Shown: positions 8,921-18,553, numbered from the stretch's first letter. The stretch is DNA of 64,000 nt from Acidobacteriota bacterium (GCA_013289765.1 JABCZI010000011.1:1-64000), one strand, 5' to 3'. Program-made: numbers and translations. Notes: a model not told the origin generated them from the letters alone.

Positions 8921-8983
8921 ACGAGATTTGGCAGAAAAGAAGTCGTCAGTGATCAGCCTTCGGCCTTGCAGCAGAGAGGCGAT

Positions 8984-9023
8984 GGATGAAAGCTGGGAAC
9001 TGAAGGCTGAGAGCTGAAAGCTT
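8984..9023. repeat. AGCTGA-type spacer directly before rplF
   Basis: ATGAAAGCTGGGAACTGAAGG then CTGAGAGCTGAAAGCTT runs into the rplF start codon. The repeat therefore occupies the ribosome-binding region; the only SD-like purines are inside it (GAGAGCTGAAAG). Confidence 0.55.
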
Positions 9024-9563
9024 ATGTCGAGAATTGGAAAAAAGCCGATCCCGATCCCCCAAGGGGTGACGGTAAAATTTGAAGGCAATACGGTGCTGGT
9101 GCAGGGGCCGAAGGGCAAACTGGATACGGCTCTTCCCGCTGGCATCAAAGTGGAACAAAAAGATGGGCACCTGGTCGCGGTCCGCGAGAATGATTCGCAG
9201 GCGGCGGTGCACGGACTGGCGCGCGCCCTGGTCAACAATGCCGTTGAGGGCGTCACCAGGGGATGGACGCGCGATCTGGAAATCGTTGGCATTGGCTATC
9301 GCGCTGAGATGAAGGGCAAAGGAATGGTGGTGTTCAGCCTGGGATATTCGCATCCCATTGAATATCCGTTGCCGACCGGCGTCGAGGCGGCGGTCGACCC
9401 CAAGCAGACCAGGATCTCGTTGACGGGAATCGATCGTCAGCAGGTTGGACAGGTGGCGGCTGAAATGCGCTCCCTGCGTCCGCCCGATCCCTACAAGAAT
9501 AAAGGCGTGCGGTATGCGGGCGAGCGATTGAAGAAGAAGGTCGGTAAGACCGGAGCGAAGTGA
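9024..9563 (+). CDS. rplF: Ribosomal protein L6
   Basis: L6, 179 residues, near the factor-binding stalk. [20 protein letters not shown] at the start; two repeats of the L6 fold; signature [20 protein letters not shown] near the C-terminus. Length is normal. The start codon abuts an AGCTGA-type repeat that takes the place of a separate Shine-Dalgarno region. The following junction holds a GGCAGGC/GCCTGCC hairpin and a GTCATCC repeat. Confidence 0.98.
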   Translation: MSRIGKKPIPIPQGVTVKFEGNTVLVQGPKGKLDTALPAGIKVEQKDGHLVAVRENDSQAAVHGLARALVNNAVEGVTRGWTRDLEIVGIGYRAEMKGKGMVVFSLGYSHPIEYPLPTGVEAAVDPKQTRISLTGIDRQQVGQVAAEMRSLRPPDPYKNKGVRYAGERLKKKVGKTGAK

Positions 9564-9572
9564 CGCCGTTTG

Positions 9573-9630
9573 GCAGGCGTGAGCGAAGCGGGAGCCTGCC
9601 GGCGTCATCCTGAGTGAAGCGAAGGATCTC
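9573..9630. repeat. GGCAGGC hairpin plus GTCATCCTGAG repeat between rplF and rplR
   Basis: GGCAGGC (9573-9579) pairs with GCCTGCC (9594-9600). It is followed by GTCATCCTGAGTGAAGCGAA and GGATCTC (9604-9630), the intact form of the GTCATCC family in this window. Confidence 0.7.
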
Positions 9631-9667
9631 TGTTCCCGTTAACACGCGTTGAGAGGGAAGCAAAGCA

Positions 9668-10033
9668 ATGTTTACGAAGAAATCGAAGAATCAGAAGCGC
9701 GAACACATTCACGATCGCATCCGTAAAAAGATGCAGGGAACGGCGGAGCGTCCGCGCCTGAATGTTTATCGTTCGCTGAATCATATTTACGTGCAGGTCA
9801 TCGACGACTTGCACGGCCAGACGCTGGTTTCGGCGAGTTCCGCTGAAGGCAAGAAAGACGAGCGGAAGACTGGCGGCAACGTGGCGGCGGCGAAGGCTCT
9901 TGGCACAACGATTGCCGAGCGGGCGAAAGCCAAGGGCGTCAAGAAAGTCGTATTTGACCGCGGCGGCTACATTTATCACGGGCGCGTGAAGGCGCTGGCC
10001 GATGCAGCGCGTGAAGGCGGACTGGAGTTCTAG
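9668..10033 (+). CDS. rplR: Ribosomal protein L18
   Basis: L18, 121 residues, which with L5 and L25 binds 5S rRNA. Basic N-terminus ([20 protein letters not shown]), then [20 protein letters not shown] and the C-terminal [27 protein letters not shown] split across residues 95-118. GAGAGGGAAGCAAAGCA precedes the ATG. It is followed by rpsE after 39 bases. Confidence 0.97.
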   Translation: MFTKKSKNQKREHIHDRIRKKMQGTAERPRLNVYRSLNHIYVQVIDDLHGQTLVSASSAEGKKDERKTGGNVAAAKALGTTIAERAKAKGVKKVVFDRGGYIYHGRVKALADAAREGGLEF

Positions 10034-10072
10034 GATTCGAGAATCGCAGATTAAGGAAATCAGGGTTAAAGA

Positions 10073-10582
10073 ATGCCAACAGTAATCAAGAAGCTCGATG
10101 CGAATTCGTACCAGTTGAAGGATCAGGTTGTAGCCATCAACCGCGTCACGAAGGTGGTGAAGGGCGGCAAGAATCTTTCGTTCGCGGCGCTGGTGGTGGT
10201 GGGCGATCCTTCGGCGGCAGTCGTGGGCCATGGCGCGGGCAAGGCCAAGGAAGTTCCGCAGGCTATTCGCAAGGCGATTGAGTCGGCGAAGAAGAATCTG
10301 ATCAAAGTTAATTTGACACAGACTTCGATTCCGCATTTGATTCTTGGCCGTTACGGTTCGGGGAAGGTGCTGTTGAAGCCCGCTCCGGAAGGTACTGGAG
10401 TGATTGCCGGCGGCGCCGTGCGCGCGGTAATGACTTCTGTGGGAATTCAGAATGTGTTGACCAAATCGATTGGGACGACGAATCCGCACAACGTGATCAA
10501 AGCGACTTTCGACGCGCTGCGGCATTTGAAGAGCCGGGAGAGCGTCGCGGCCATGCGCGGCAAGACAGTGCAGGAACTGTAG
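10073..10582 (+). CDS. rpsE: Ribosomal protein S5
   Basis: S5, 169 residues, at the mRNA entry side and involved in decoding fidelity. The double-stranded-RNA-binding-like N-domain has [20 protein letters not shown], then [20 protein letters not shown], and the C-domain has [20 protein letters not shown]. All are typical. A spacer of the TACC/GAGTA type follows the stop; rpmD is next. Confidence 0.98.
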   Translation: MPTVIKKLDANSYQLKDQVVAINRVTKVVKGGKNLSFAALVVVGDPSAAVVGHGAGKAKEVPQAIRKAIESAKKNLIKVNLTQTSIPHLILGRYGSGKVLLKPAPEGTGVIAGGAVRAVMTSVGIQNVLTKSIGTTNPHNVIKATFDALRHLKSRESVAAMRGKTVQEL

Positions 10583-10608
10583 TACTGGCATCGAGTATAC
10601 CGAGACAC
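10583..10608. repeat. GTACTGGCATCGAGTATACCGAG spacer
   Basis: TACC/GAGTA-type stretch immediately after the rpsE stop, like those after rplC and rplN. Confidence 0.4.
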
Positions 10609-10626
10609 GGAATTGAGGAATTTGCG

Positions 10627-10830
10627 ATGACCACGAAGAAACCGAAAGCGGTTACCGGAAAGATACATCTGAAGTGGGTGGTTTCGGCCATTTGCGCCCC
10701 GGTGAAACAGAAGCTGGTGATCAAGGGATTAGGATTTACCCGGTTGAATCAAGTGATCGAGCGTCCGGACAATGCTGCGATTCGCGGCATGGTGGCGAAG
10801 GTCCCGCATTTAGTGGAGATCATGCAGTAG
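10627..10830 (+). CDS. rpmD: Ribosomal protein L30
   Basis: L30, 67 residues, a small large-subunit protein. The core begins near residue 12 (IHLKWVVSAICAPVKQKLVI) and includes GLGFTRLNQVIERPDNAAIRG; ends HLVEIMQ. The family usually starts nearer residue 10, so this copy has a short basic lead. GAATTGAGGAATTTGCG precedes the ATG. Between rpsE and rplO, as expected. Confidence 0.96.
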   Translation: MTTKKPKAVTGKIHLKWVVSAICAPVKQKLVIKGLGFTRLNQVIERPDNAAIRGMVAKVPHLVEIMQ

Positions 10831-10906
10831 AGCTGTCAGGTGTCAGCGCTCAGCCCCGGCGTGAACCGCTTTGGCTGAGAGCGGACAGCTGACGGCTGAG
10901 AGCTCA
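10831..10906. repeat. AGCTGA-type inverted-arm element between rpmD and rplO
   Basis: Left arm AGCTGTCAGGTGTCAGCGCT with CAGCC; right arm GGCTGAGAGCGGACAGCTGA followed by CGGCTGAGAGCT. The arms are inverted copies around a GGCGTGAACCGCTTT core. The right arm ends four bases before the rplO start. Confidence 0.65.
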
Positions 10907-10908
10907 TT

Positions 10909-11358
10909 ATGAATCTATCCAACATTCGAGCACCGAAGAAGGCGTCGGAAAAGCGCAAGCGCGTGGGGCGCGGCATGGGCTCCGGCATGGGCAAAACGTC
11001 CACTCGCGGACATAAGGGCCAGCGCTCGCGCACCGGTATGCGCCTGATTCGCGGCTTTGAAGGCGGCCAGATGCCGCTGCATCGCCGCATGCCGAAGCGC
11101 GGATTCACTAACATCTTCCGCAAGGAATTTAATATCGTCAGCCTGGAACGGCTAGTTGCGCTGGGCGACGATCTGCTCGCCGCAGCCATCACACCCGATG
11201 TGCTGCGCAAGGCGGGAGTGATCAAGGCCAAGCATCCGGTGAAGATTCTCGGAGACGGCGAACTAACGGTTGCCATCACCGTGCACGCGCACAAATTTTC
11301 CAAGTCAGCGCAGGAAAAAATCACCAAGGCGGGCGGCAAGTTCGAGGTCTTGCAGTAA
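10909..11358 (+). CDS. rplO: Ribosomal protein L15
   Basis: L15, 149 residues. MNLSNIRAPKKASEKRKRVG, then the glycine-rich GRGMGSGMGKTSTRGHKGQR and RTGMRLIRGFEGGQMPLHRR. C-terminal globular domain is present. The start is placed by the conserved first residues; the upstream 70 bases are an AGCTGA-type repeat whose GAGAGCTC end provides the only SD-like bases. Its TAA overlaps the ATG of secY (TAATG). Confidence 0.98.
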   Translation: MNLSNIRAPKKASEKRKRVGRGMGSGMGKTSTRGHKGQRSRTGMRLIRGFEGGQMPLHRRMPKRGFTNIFRKEFNIVSLERLVALGDDLLAAAITPDVLRKAGVIKAKHPVKILGDGELTVAITVHAHKFSKSAQEKITKAGGKFEVLQ

Positions 11359-12752
11359 TGTTTGAAAAGCTGGCGAACATCTTCCGCATTCCGGACTTGC
11401 GCAAGCGGGTTCTGTTTACGCTGGCCATGCTCGCGATTTACCGGCTGGGCGGGCATCTTCCTACGCCGGGCGTGAACTTCCTCAAGCTGGAAGCGGCTTT
11501 CAATCAGAATGCGGGATCGCTTCTCGGTTTTGTGGATCTGTTTTCCGGCGGCAACCTGCGCCGCATGACCATTTTTGCCCTCGGCATCATGCCGTATATC
11601 ACGGCATCGATCATTTTGCAGCTTTTGACGGTGGTGTATGAACCGCTGGCCAAGCTGCAAAAAGAAGGCGAGATGGGACGCAAGAAGATCACGATGTGGA
11701 CCCGCTACATCACCGTGATTCTTAGCGCCATCCAGTCATTCGGCATCGCGATCGGCCTGGAGAAGGCCGGAGACTTCGTGCTGCACCCTGGTGTTGGCTT
11801 CATTCTGATGACCATGCTGACGCTGACCACCGGCAGCGCTTTTGTCATGTGGCTGGGTGAGCAGATCACCGACCGTGGCATTGGCAACGGCATGTCGCTG
11901 CTAATTTTCGCCGGCATCGTCGTCGGTTTGCCGCGTGGCGTGCAGGATCTGCTGGAAAAAGCGAAGAACGGGACCTGGGGAGCAATCACGCCGGTGCTGA
12001 TGGCTGGCTTGGTGGTCTTCATGATCGCGGTGGTGGCGTTCATCGTTTATGTGGAGCGCTGCGAACGGCGCATTCCCGTGCAATACGCCAAGCGCGTCGT
12101 CGGGCGCAAGGTGATGGGCGGGCAGTCGACGCATTTGCCGTTGAAGGTGAACGCCGGCGGAGTCATGCCAGTCATCTTCGCCTCTTCGATTCTTACCCTG
12201 CCGCAGACGATCGGCGTCGGCCTGAAAAACAGCCGGTATTTCGGAGATTTATTTCGCATGCTGGCATGGGGCGAACCGCTTTATACGTTGTTGTACGCGC
12301 TCGGCATTATTTTCTTCGCCTATTTCTACGTATCGATCGTTTTCAATCCCAGCGAAGTTGCCGACAATATGCGGAAGTATGGCGGCTTCATCCCAGGGAT
12401 TCGTCCGGGCAAACGTACGGCTGATTACATCAATGAAGTTCTAACCCGGATCACGCTGGTGGGCGCGCTCTACCTGATTATCATCTCGTTCATTCCCGAA
12501 TGGATGATCGCTGGGATTCATCTGAACCACTTGCCGTTCTGGCTGGGCGGCTCGTTTTTTGAAAAGCTCCCGGTGTGGATGACGAACGGCTTGGGAGTTA
12601 ATTTTTATTTCGGCGGAACTTCGCTGCTGATTGTAGTGGGCGTAGCTATGGATACGGTGACGCAGATCGAGGCACAGTTGATCATGCGCCACTACGACGG
12701 CTTTACGCCGCGCAGCGGACGGATTCGCGGACGCCGTAACTGGTCGTCGTAA
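11358..12752 (+). CDS. secY: SecY, core subunit of the Sec protein-conducting channel
   Basis: SecY, 464 residues, integral inner-membrane protein with ten predicted membrane segments. Beginning [20 protein letters not shown]; the plug/TM2 region carries [20 protein letters not shown] (residues ~76-95), and the cytosolic loop before TM7 has the basic [15 protein letters not shown]. It works with SecE and SecG and receives substrates from SecA or SRP. It is coupled to rplO by a one-base overlap, and adk-map follow, the common bacterial spc arrangement. The terminal region after TM10 ([20 protein letters not shown]) is short and basic. Confidence 0.98.
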   Translation: MFEKLANIFRIPDLRKRVLFTLAMLAIYRLGGHLPTPGVNFLKLEAAFNQNAGSLLGFVDLFSGGNLRRMTIFALGIMPYITASIILQLLTVVYEPLAKLQKEGEMGRKKITMWTRYITVILSAIQSFGIAIGLEKAGDFVLHPGVGFILMTMLTLTTGSAFVMWLGEQITDRGIGNGMSLLIFAGIVVGLPRGVQDLLEKAKNGTWGAITPVLMAGLVVFMIAVVAFIVYVERCERRIPVQYAKRVVGRKVMGGQSTHLPLKVNAGGVMPVIFASSILTLPQTIGVGLKNSRYFGDLFRMLAWGEPLYTLLYALGIIFFAYFYVSIVFNPSEVADNMRKYGGFIPGIRPGKRTADYINEVLTRITLVGALYLIIISFIPEWMIAGIHLNHLPFWLGGSFFEKLPVWMTNGLGVNFYFGGTSLLIVVGVAMDTVTQIEAQLIMRHYDGFTPRSGRIRGRRNWSS

Positions 12753-12839
12753 ATTCGTCCGGTAGCTCCGGCTGGTTTTTGGTTTCTACGAAGTTTGTGG
12801 GGTTGCTGAACACTGTTCGGGAGGCGTTTGGCCAACTCG

Positions 12840-13541
12840 ATGGCGCAGGAAACCTCACGCGATGTGGGTCCCGTGGTATTGCTTGGTCCGCCGGGCGCCG
12901 GTAAGGGCACCCAGGCCAAGCGGATCATGGAACGATACAAGATTCCGCAGGTCTCCACCGGAGACATTCTGCGCTACAACGTAGCGCAGGGAACGGAACT
13001 AGGCGTCGCGGCCAAGGCAGTCATGGCGCGAGGCGAACTGGTTTCCGACGATTTAGTTTGCGAAATGGTCCGGCTTCGATTGAAGCAGCCGGATTGCAAA
13101 CGCGGTTATATTCTGGACGGGTTTCCGCGAACCGCCGCTCAGGCCGAATGGCTGGATGCGTTGCTCGAAAACGAGCTCTTTGACAATCCGCGCCCGACCC
13201 GCGCCTGGCCAATTGTGATCCGGCTGGAGGTGGACTATAATCAGTTGTTGCTCCGGATTACTGGACGCCGTTCTTGTCCCACCTGTGGGCGGATCTATAA
13301 CGTCCACTTCCAGCCGCCCCAAGTCGATGAGATTTGCGACGTAAACGGGACGAAGCTGGTGACCCGCAATGACGATCGGTTGGAAGTGATTCAGCCCCGC
13401 TTGGCGGCCTACCAGGAGCAGACTACGCCCGTAGCGGAGTATTACCAGCGCACGGGAAGGTTGATCTCGATCAACGGCGACCGGCCGATGGATGAGGTCA
13501 CGCAGCAGATTTTCAGAATTCTTGAGGACCATCACGCATAG
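12840..13541 (+). CDS. adk: Adenylate kinase, long-LID form
   Basis: Adenylate kinase, ATP + AMP to 2 ADP, cytosolic. P-loop GPPGAGKGTQA near residue 15, AMP-binding STGDILR and the GFPRTAAQAEWLD motif. The LID is the long form: CPTCGRIYNVHF then PPQVDEICDVNGTKLVTRND. Three of the usual zinc cysteines are seen; the fourth position is Asn, so zinc binding is doubtful. Start uncertain: GGGAGG at 12819-12824 lies three bases before a TTG at 12828 and 15 before the ATG at 12840; the ATG is chosen. Followed two bases after its stop by map. Confidence 0.95.
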   Translation: MAQETSRDVGPVVLLGPPGAGKGTQAKRIMERYKIPQVSTGDILRYNVAQGTELGVAAKAVMARGELVSDDLVCEMVRLRLKQPDCKRGYILDGFPRTAAQAEWLDALLENELFDNPRPTRAWPIVIRLEVDYNQLLLRITGRRSCPTCGRIYNVHFQPPQVDEICDVNGTKLVTRNDDRLEVIQPRLAAYQEQTTPVAEYYQRTGRLISINGDRPMDEVTQQIFRILEDHHA

Positions 13542-13543
13542 GA

Positions 13544-14296
13544 ATGGCGATTGTGTGCAAATCGGCGGCGGAGATTGAACGCATGCGGCAGAGTGGCCGC
13601 ATCGTGCGCCAGGTTCTCGATTATGTCCGCACGCTGGTGGCGCCGGGCGTGACCACCATGGATCTGGAGCGCGCTGCCGAGAAAAAAATTGCGGAGTTCG
13701 GTGCTAAGCCCGCCTTCAAGGGATATTACGATTATCCGTGCGTCCTGTGCACGTCGGTCAATGAAGAGATCGTGCACGGGATTCCGTCGGAGAAGCGGGC
13801 CCTCAAAGATGGAGACATCGTTTCGATTGACTGTGGCGTGGTGCTGGACGGCTACTACGGGGACGCCGCCATCACAGTACCGGTAAGCGAATCGGTGAAG
13901 CCGGAGTTGCGCAAGTTGCTGACGGTAACCGAAGAATCGCTGTACCGCGGTATTGACCAGGCGCTCATCGGCAACTCGGTGGGCGATGTGGGAGCGGCGG
14001 TGCAGGAGTACGTGGAAGCGGCCGGGTTCAGCGTGGTCCGCGAATTTGTGGGGCATGGCATTGGTACGCGGCTGCATGAAGAACCGCAAGTGCCGAACTT
14101 TGGGGCGCGGGGTCACGGCGCGAAGTTGCGGGAGGGCATGGTGCTCGCAATCGAGCCCATGGTGAATTTTGGCAAGCCGGAAACGCGGGTGCTCGGCGAC
14201 AAGTGGACTGCAGTTACCGCCGACGGAAGCTTCAGCGCACATTTTGAACACTGCGTTGCGGTCACGAAAGATGGTCCGGTGATTTTGACGAAGTAA
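13544..14296 (+). CDS. map: Methionine aminopeptidase, type I
   Basis: Removes the initiator methionine from nascent proteins; 250 residues, without the N-terminal zinc domain of eukaryotic forms. Metal ligands of the pita-bread fold are visible: Asp in VSIDCGVVLDG, Asp in YYGDAAIT, His in FVGHGIGTRLHEEP, Glu in LAIEPMVNFG and Glu-region near SFSAHFEHCVAV. It begins only two bases after the adk stop, so translation is probably coupled. The placement secY-adk-map-infA is conserved in many phyla. Confidence 0.97.
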   Translation: MAIVCKSAAEIERMRQSGRIVRQVLDYVRTLVAPGVTTMDLERAAEKKIAEFGAKPAFKGYYDYPCVLCTSVNEEIVHGIPSEKRALKDGDIVSIDCGVVLDGYYGDAAITVPVSESVKPELRKLLTVTEESLYRGIDQALIGNSVGDVGAAVQEYVEAAGFSVVREFVGHGIGTRLHEEPQVPNFGARGHGAKLREGMVLAIEPMVNFGKPETRVLGDKWTAVTADGSFSAHFEHCVAVTKDGPVILTK

Positions 14297-14358
14297 GCTG
14301 TTAGCTTTTCGCTCTTGGCTTCTAGCTAAGAGCCAATGGCTAAAGCCTAAGAGCCGAT
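14297..14358. repeat. AGCTGA/TAGCT-type spacer between map and infA
   Basis: Iterated TAGCTTTTCGCTCTTGGCTT and CTAGCTAAGAGCCAATGGCT, with CTCTTGGCTT and AAGAGCC as partial inverted arms. Confidence 0.5.
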
Positions 14359-14370
14359 TTTAAGGAGTCG

Positions 14371-14589
14371 ATGAGCAAAGAAGACGCGATTGAAGTGATG
14401 GCTGTGGTTTTGGAACCACTGCCGAACGCCATGTTTAAGGTGGAACTGGAGAATAAGCACCAGGTACTGGCGCATGTGTCTGGCAAGATGCGCAAAAACT
14501 TTATTCGCATTCTGCCCGGGGACAAAGTGGCAGTGGAGCTTTCGCCTTACGACCTGAATCGCGGACGAATCGTTTATCGCTATAAATGA
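14371..14589 (+). CDS. infA: Translation initiation factor IF-1
   Basis: IF-1, 72 residues, an OB-fold protein that occupies the 30S A site during initiation. [20 protein letters not shown], then [20 protein letters not shown] and the end [15 protein letters not shown], all family-typical. AAGGAGTCG precedes the ATG. Start and length are certain. Confidence 0.98.
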   Translation: MSKEDAIEVMAVVLEPLPNAMFKVELENKHQVLAHVSGKMRKNFIRILPGDKVAVELSPYDLNRGRIVYRYK

Positions 14590-14593
14590 ACTA

Positions 14594-14635
14594 TGGGGGG
14601 AGAGTTGCCCTCGGCTGTCCGCCGGGCGCAGCCCC
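14594..14635. repeat. GGGGAGAGYTGCCCTCGGCT repeat, copy 1
   Basis: GGGGAGAGTTGCCCTCGGCT followed by GTCCGCCGGGCGCAG between infA and rpmJ. A second copy with the same lead and CGAGCGCAG end lies at 33360-33400, far outside the ribosomal block. Confidence 0.6.
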
Positions 14636-14662
14636 GCTGAATTATAAGAACTGAGAAACGTT

Positions 14663-14776
14663 ATGAAAGTACGAGCGTCGGTAAAGAAAATCTGTGACAA
14701 GTGCAAAGTCATCCACCGTAAAGGTGTGGTACGGGTGATTTGCGTCAACACGAAACATAAACAGCGCCAGGGTTAA
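14663..14776 (+). CDS. rpmJ: Ribosomal protein L36
   Basis: L36, 37 residues, easily missed because of its size. Translation begins [20 protein letters not shown] and ends [12 protein letters not shown]. Cys11, Cys14, Cys27 and His32 form the zinc-ribbon of the C+ form, so no zinc-independent paralogue is implied here. The ATG follows AACTGAGAAACGTT; rpsM begins 26 bases after the stop. The neighbourhood infA-rpmJ-rpsM is universal. Confidence 0.97.
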   Translation: MKVRASVKKICDKCKVIHRKGVVRVICVNTKHKQRQG

Positions 14777-14802
14777 ACCCTGTTGCCCGGAGTTTAAGAA
14801 CT

Positions 14803-15189
14803 ATGGCACGTATCGCAGGCGTCGATTTACCGCGCCAGAAGCACATCAACATTGCGCTGACCTACATCTACGGCATCGGGCATCCTCGCGCCGGCAGCAT
14901 TCTGGACGAGGCCAAGGTCGATCCGATGAAAAAGGTGCAGGATCTTAGCGAAGAAGAAGTCAACCGCATCCGCACCGTGATCGAGGAACAGGGCTTGGTG
15001 GAAGGCGATCTGCGCAAGGAAGTTTCGATGAACATCAAGCGGCTCATCGAAATCGGCTCCTATCGCGGTTTCCGCCACCGCCGCAACCTGCCGGTCCGCG
15101 GACAGCGCACGCATACCAACGCGCGCACCCGCAAGGGTCCTCGCAAGGGCACAGTCGCGCAGAAGAAGAAGGCGACGGCAAAAACGTAA
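14803..15189 (+). CDS. rpsM: Ribosomal protein S13
   Basis: S13, 128 residues, bridges the 30S head to the 50S subunit. [20 protein letters not shown], helix-two-turn-helix with [15 protein letters not shown], and C-terminal [20 protein letters not shown] then RTRKGPRKG. It reaches into the decoding region through its basic tail. CCCGGAGTTTAAGAACT precedes the ATG. Downstream is a long inverted repeat before rpsK. Confidence 0.98.
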   Translation: MARIAGVDLPRQKHINIALTYIYGIGHPRAGSILDEAKVDPMKKVQDLSEEEVNRIRTVIEEQGLVEGDLRKEVSMNIKRLIEIGSYRGFRHRRNLPVRGQRTHTNARTRKGPRKGTVAQKKKATAKT

Positions 15190-15330
15190 GAACCGTCGTC
15201 GGTCGTTGGTCGTTGGTCGTCGGCCAAAACCGAGAGTGTTCGTAGTTAGACGACCTAATCGATTTAAAGATTGCTTGGATCGTGTTCGTCAGGCTTTTTG
15301 CCAACGACCAACGACCAACGACCAAGGACG
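15187..15330. repeat. CGTTGGTC inverted-arm element between rpsM and rpsK
   Basis: GGTCGTTGGTCGTTGGTCG (15201-15219) and CGACCAACGACCAACGACC (15305-15323) are exact inverted copies of 19 bp. They are built from CGTTGGT units and flank an 85-base core. The right arm continues into AAGGA, which is the ribosome binding site of rpsK. Confidence 0.8.
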
Positions 15331-15336
15331 CTTTTC

Positions 15337-15768
15337 ATGGCTAAACCAGCAGCAGCGGGCGGCGCAGCCGCACCGGAGAAAAAAGGCAAGAAGAAAACCT
15401 TCAAGAAGAAGGAGCGCAAGCACGTTCCGCATGGACTGTGCTACGTGCAGGCTTCCTTCAACAACACGATCGTGACTATCACCGACATGAACGGCAACGT
15501 TCTGTCGTGGAAGAGTTCAGGATCGCTCGGCTTCCGCGGGTCGCGGAAAGGCACCCCGTTCGCCGCCCAGCAGGCGGCCTCGAACGCGGCCAACATGGCC
15601 CGCGATCATGGTGTGCGCAGCGTGGATGTGCGCGTCAGCGGTCCAGGTTCCGGCCGCGAATCGGCGGTTCGCGCTCTCGCGTCCTCTGGAATTGAAGTGC
15701 GCTCCATTCGCGACGTGACGCCCATCCCGCACAATGGATGCCGTCCGCCCAAGCGCCGAAGAGTGTAG
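15337..15768 (+). CDS. rpsK: Ribosomal protein S11
   Basis: S11, 143 residues, on the 30S platform. The frame is open further upstream into the repeat, but ATG 15337 follows AAGGA by eight bases and gives [20 protein letters not shown]; the fold begins near residue 25 ([20 protein letters not shown]), so about 15 residues are an added basic lead. [20 protein letters not shown] and the C-terminal [18 protein letters not shown] are diagnostic. Isoaspartate formation in the PHNG region is known in E. coli; the Asn-Gly is kept here. Confidence 0.97.
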   Translation: MAKPAAAGGAAAPEKKGKKKTFKKKERKHVPHGLCYVQASFNNTIVTITDMNGNVLSWKSSGSLGFRGSRKGTPFAAQQAASNAANMARDHGVRSVDVRVSGPGSGRESAVRALASSGIEVRSIRDVTPIPHNGCRPPKRRRV

Positions 15769-15769
15769 T

Positions 15770-15806
15770 TTGGTTGTTGGCCAACGACGAACGACTAACG
15801 ACAGTT
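15770..15806. repeat. CGTTGGTC element, core-less copy after rpsK
   Basis: TTGGTTGTTGGCCAACGACG then AACGACTAACGACAG. The two arms abut directly (GTTGTTGG/CCAACGAC, one mismatch), so the element lacks the central core seen elsewhere. Confidence 0.55.
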
Positions 15807-15868
15807 TTACCGTCCGGGACGAAGGGTGAAGCCAAACCCGTAAACCGGTCATCTAAAAGGAGAACAAC

Positions 15869-16498
15869 TTGGCCCGTTATACCGATGCAGTTTGCCGTCT
15901 ATGCCGCCGCGAGGGCATGAAGCTTTTCCTCAAAGGCTCAAAGTGTTTCAGCGATAAGTGTCCCATCGAGAAGCGCAACTTCGCTCCCGGTCAACATGGG
16001 AAAGACCGTAAAGCCAAAATTGTCGGCTACGGCCTGCAGTTGCGCGAGAAGCAGAAAGCCAAGCGAATTTACTTCACGCTGGAAGGCCAGTTCCGCAACT
16101 ATTTCGAGAAGGCCGCCCGCACGCAGGGCGTCACCGGCGAGTTGCTGTTGCAACAGCTTGAGCGGCGTCTGGACAACGTCGTGTTCCGGTTGGGCTTTGC
16201 ACAATCGCGGCGTCAGGCACGGCAGTTGGTTCGTCACGGACACGTCGCCGTCAACAACCGCAAAGTGAACATTCCTTCATACGAAGTGAGTGCGGGCGAA
16301 GAAATTTCCATCCGCGAGAACAGCAAGAAGCTGGTCATTTTGGAAATGGCCAAGGAATTCGCCAGTCACGGCACGCAGCCCAACTGGCTGGAAGTAAATC
16401 GCGACGCGTACACGGCGCGAGTGCTCTCGTTGCCCAAGCGCGAAGATATTCAGATCCCGGTTAACGAGCAGCTGATTGTTGAACTTTATAGCAAATAG
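15869..16498 (+). CDS. rpsD: Ribosomal protein S4
   Basis: S4, 209 residues, a primary 16S binder and fidelity protein. The start is TTG at 15869, supported by AAAAGGAG seven bases upstream; translation is [20 protein letters not shown]. Four cysteines at the N-terminus (CRLC, then KCFSDKC) form the zinc-binding version. The S4 RNA-binding domain is at about 97-160 ([20 protein letters not shown], then [20 protein letters not shown]). Followed by a GTCATCC repeat and rpoA. Confidence 0.97.
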   Translation: MARYTDAVCRLCRREGMKLFLKGSKCFSDKCPIEKRNFAPGQHGKDRKAKIVGYGLQLREKQKAKRIYFTLEGQFRNYFEKAARTQGVTGELLLQQLERRLDNVVFRLGFAQSRRQARQLVRHGHVAVNNRKVNIPSYEVSAGEEISIRENSKKLVILEMAKEFASHGTQPNWLEVNRDAYTARVLSLPKREDIQIPVNEQLIVELYSK

Positions 16499-16503
16499 TC
16501 GGC

Positions 16504-16547
16504 GTCATCCTGAGCGAAGGCGTGCTTCAGCCGAAGCGAAGGATCTC
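16504..16547. repeat. GTCATCCTGAGCGAAG repeat, interrupted copy
   Basis: GTCATCCTGAGCGAAGGCGTG then CTTCAGCCGAAGCGAAGGATCT between rpsD and rpoA. Relative to 9604-9630 it carries an insertion between the two halves. Confidence 0.6.
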
Positions 16548-16668
16548 GCACCGTTAGGAAGTTTAGGTCTAGTACACATTCGAGCCAAACCAGCCTTTCC
16601 CGGCGCTTGACCTGAGTTGGACCACTCAGCGAGCTGGGATTGAGCCAAACGGCCGAAGGAGAAACAAA

Positions 16669-17706
<1,038 letters not shown>

Positions 17707-17787
17707 GTCGGCCCCGGCCCCCGGCTGTCGGCATCCGGCGTCCGGCAGGAACGAGAACGTTGTTGCGGAACACGCTAGGGAACATGC

Positions 17788-17855
17788 TCGGGAAGGGCAC
17801 GGCTTCAGCCGTGCCGCCCAAGCAAAGATTAAAGCGGGCTTTAGCCCCTGAGGTT
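17788..17855. repeat. GGGAAGGGCACGGCTTCAGCC palindrome, copy 1
   Basis: GGCACGGCT (17796-17804) pairs with AGCCGTGCC (17807-17815). It is followed by GCGGGCTTTAGCCCCTGAGG. The same two-part arrangement recurs at 40785-40830, 44955-45045 and 52998-53060. Confidence 0.7.
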
Positions 17856-17860
17856 CGACC

Positions 17861-18364
17861 ATGCGTCACAAAGTAGCAGGCTACAAACTCGGACGGAACA
17901 CCTCGCACCGGCGTTCGCTGTTGCGCAACCTGGTCACGTCGGTGATCGTCGAGGAACGCGTCGAGACGACCGTTCCCAAGGCCAAGGCAGCGAAGCCGAT
18001 CGTCGAGAAGATGATCACCCTCGGTAAGCGCGGCGATCTCGCTGCCCGCCGCCTCGCTGGCGCGTACCTCATGACTGACGAGGCGCTGGTGAAGCTGTTC
18101 GACACCGTCGGTCCGCGCTTCGGTGATCGCCAGGGCGGATACACGCGCATCATTCGCACTGGTTGGAATAAAGGCGACGGCGCCGACAAGGCTTTCCTCG
18201 AATTGCTCGGCAGCGAAAAGGTGCTGGACGAAAAGCGCGAGAAGCGCTCCGAAGCCCGTGCCAAAAAGGCTGCCGAAACCAAGAAAGCCATGGAAGAGGC
18301 CGAAGCGCAAGCCCAGCACGATGGCGGCGTCGAACCGGTCAAGGACGAAGACAAAAAAGAGTAA
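17861..18364 (+). CDS. rplQ: Ribosomal protein L17 with charged C-terminal tail
   Basis: L17 at the tunnel exit. Residues 1-125 are the family (MRHKVAGYKLGRNTSHRRSL, then LRNLVTSVIVEERVETTVPK and RIIRTGWNKGDGADKAFLEL). The remaining ~40 residues are a Lys/Glu/Ala-rich helix-prone tail (EKRSEARAKKAAETKKAMEE) ending in an acidic stretch, about 40 longer than the E. coli protein (127). It is the last gene of the ribosomal block; a strong hairpin terminator lies 17 bases after the stop. Confidence 0.97.
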   Translation: MRHKVAGYKLGRNTSHRRSLLRNLVTSVIVEERVETTVPKAKAAKPIVEKMITLGKRGDLAARRLAGAYLMTDEALVKLFDTVGPRFGDRQGGYTRIIRTGWNKGDGADKAFLELLGSEKVLDEKREKRSEARAKKAAETKKAMEEAEAQAQHDGGVEPVKDEDKKE

Positions 18365-18380
18365 TGGTTTTTTGGCTTTG

Positions 18381-18413
18381 AAAGGGCGCGGTCCATAGAC
18401 CGCGCCCTTTATT
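18381..18413 (+). terminator. Intrinsic terminator closing the ribosomal operon
   Basis: AAAGGGCGCGGTC (18381-18393) and GACCGCGCCCTTT (18398-18410) form a perfect 13-bp stem with a CATA loop, followed by ATTCTT. The T-run is weak but the stem is very stable. Confidence 0.85.
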
Positions 18414-18440
18414 CTTGCAATCCCGAAACACTTACCTCTT

Positions 18441-18465
18441 GTCATCCCTCACGAAGTGAGGGACC
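18441..18465. repeat. GTCATCCCTCACGAAGTGAGGG repeat
   Basis: Short CCCTCAC/GTGAGGG hairpin with a GTCATCC lead, placed after the operon terminator. Confidence 0.5.
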
Positions 18466-18553
18466 TTGGTTTCGCTTGCGCCACCATCTGACGCGCACTC
18501 GTACATGTCCTCCCGCGCATCCCACTAGTAATCTTGCCCTCTCTTGCCGTCCC

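Noticed and set aside
12753-12780. CCGGTAGCTCCGG followed by GGTTTTT after secY as a terminator
   Set aside because: Only a 4-bp stem; the downstream adk and map genes are normally cotranscribed.
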